NCBI GenBank assembly: GCA_905183005.1
Contig: CAJJDO010000033.1
Location: 413,523 to 477,522 of the forward strand
Source of the DNA: Paramecium pentaurelia
Lineage: Eukaryota; Ciliophora; Oligohymenophorea; Peniculida; Parameciidae
Direction of reading: 5' to 3'
DNA: 64,000 bases
In this document: piece after piece, positions 63,175 to 64,000 of the stretch
Position numbering within the stretch: position 1 is the first letter of the stretch
How the letters are laid out: each line of letters starts with the position of its first letter
Program-made: the position numbers and the translations under genes
Notes under the pieces: generated by a model
Seen by the model: only the letters and a program-made list of their open reading frames with translations
Database searches by the model: none
Told to the model about the DNA's origin: nothing

Positions 63175-64000
63175 ATGATACGAGGGTACACATCCGTATT
63201 GAGAAAATCACTTTGGTACTTACCATCAATGGGATTCTCAAAGAAATTGGGTATAGGAGAAGCCTCAAGTGTATTAGAAGACAAAATTAAAAATATTTCC
63301 CAATTGGTAAAGAAATATAGTGATAATCTAGAATGATATTAAAGAATATGGTACAGTCATCTCTATTGGTGATGGTATTGCCAGAGTTTTTGGTTTGACA
63401 TAAGTATAAGCAGGAGAAATGGTTGAATTCAGTTCAGGAGTCAGAGGTATGGCATTGAATTTGGAAACTGATAATGTTGGTATTGTCGTGTTGGGTAATG
63501 ACAGGTATTCAATATAAATACATTTATTCTAGAGATATCTAAGAAGGAGATATTGTCAAAAGAACAGGAGCTATTGTCGATGTCCCAATTGGTATGGAAA
63601 TGTTGGGTAGAGTATTTGATGCTCTTGGTAATCCAATTGATGGACATGGTCCAGTTAAAACAAATGCAAGAAGAAGAGTTGAATTAAAAGCACCAGGAAT
63701 TATTCCAAGAAAGAGTGTCCATGAACCAATGTAAACAGGATTAAAGGCTGTTGATTGTTTGGTTCCAATTGGAAGAGGATAAAGAGAATTGATTATTGGT
63801 GATAGATAAACAGGAAAGACTGCTATTGCTATTGATACAATCATCAATTAAAAACCAAATTTTGATTCTGGTGACAAGAATAAATAATTATATTGCATTT
63901 ACGTTGCTATTGGTTAAAAGAGATCAACTGTTGCTAACTTAGTCAAAATTCTTACATAAGCTGGTGCTATGAAATACACAATTGTGGTTGCAGCCACAGC
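63175..64000 (+). CDS. ATP5F1A: ATP synthase F1 subunit alpha (3' partial)
   Basis: The first 257 codons are in the window, with introns 63307-63331 and 63505-63532. A short mitochondrial presequence (MIRGYTSVLRKSLWYLP) precedes the beta-barrel domain: GTVISIGDGIARVFGL and GMALNLETDNVGIVVLG. The nucleotide-binding P-loop is GDRQTGKT (Q is TAA-coded), followed by YCIYVAIGQKRSTV. The reading frame runs off the window end. Confidence 0.96.

Noticed and set aside
13..63999. Frequent in-frame TAA/TAG as evidence of pseudogenes
   Set aside because: They occur in every conserved gene at glutamine positions. The code is reassigned, and only TGA behaves as stop.

Overview
This window is macronuclear DNA of a ciliate, almost certainly a Paramecium. 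Reading frames are interrupted by TAA and TAG but make sense when both are read as glutamine with TGA as the only stop, and this holds for every conserved protein here (eEF1B-gamma, GAPDH, glycogen phosphorylase, chorismate synthase, ATP synthase alpha). The AT-rich genes are cut by tiny introns. I inferred about 90, all 22-29 nt, GTA...TAG-like. In nearly every gene, removing them restores one frame whose length is a multiple of three. Intergenic gaps are often 10-70 nt. Standard-code ORF calling therefore yields mostly fragments and shadows. The species is not determinable from the sequence alone.

Layout. 1-6.4 kb: end of an unknown gene (+), FAM135/DUF676 lipase-like, ARL3-like GTPase and a twin-CHCH protein (all -), a Rab2-like GTPase with a damaged splice site (+), and a two-TM ERF4-like candidate (-). 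6.5-21 kb (+): a 2001-aa RAV1/DmX-like V-ATPase assembly factor, a very unusual NAK-kinase/ANTH/poly-Q/TKL-kinase fusion, eEF1B-gamma and two unknown proteins. 21-24.4 kb (-): a three-repeat MYB protein and a membrane thioredoxin-fold protein. 24.8-31.1 kb (+): a KDM6-like JmjC protein, chorismate synthase and a SAPS-domain PP6 regulatory subunit. 31-34 kb (-): glycogen phosphorylase. 34.8-39.3 kb (+): a mitochondrial carrier, a Notum/pectin-acetylesterase and two Q-rich proteins. 39.4-42.7 kb (-): WASH1, a small TM protein and a MORN-repeat protein. 43-46.2 kb (+): UFD2/E4 U-box ligase. 46.2-48.7 kb (-): GAPDH and a second MYB protein. 49.2-54.4 kb: a small HTH-like protein (+), then ATG13, malectin, a coiled coil and a RING-H2 membrane protein (all -). 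54.5-59.4 kb (+): tRNA m7G methyltransferase, an axonemal-type thioredoxin, a long Q-rich coiled coil and two tandem LITAF-like proteins. 59.7-64 kb: NDUFA2 (-), divergent by 22 nt from a C2/DUF1765 protein (+), then the 5' part of ATP synthase alpha (+).

The genes do not form operons and most neighbours look functionally unrelated. Several themes recur: endomembrane traffic and acidification (Rab2, ARL3, RAV1, WASH, ATG13, LITAF, kinase-ANTH), mitochondrial energy metabolism (NDUFA2, ATP synthase alpha, carrier, CHCH protein), carbohydrate metabolism (phosphorylase, GAPDH) and phospho/ubiquitin signalling. The best candidate for something undescribed is the 12.7-16.6 kb gene, in which one uninterrupted frame joins an AAK1/GAK-type kinase, an ANTH-like lipid/clathrin-adaptor domain and a second, TKL-type kinase. 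No rRNA, tRNA, CRISPR array, insertion sequence or telomeric repeat was recognised.
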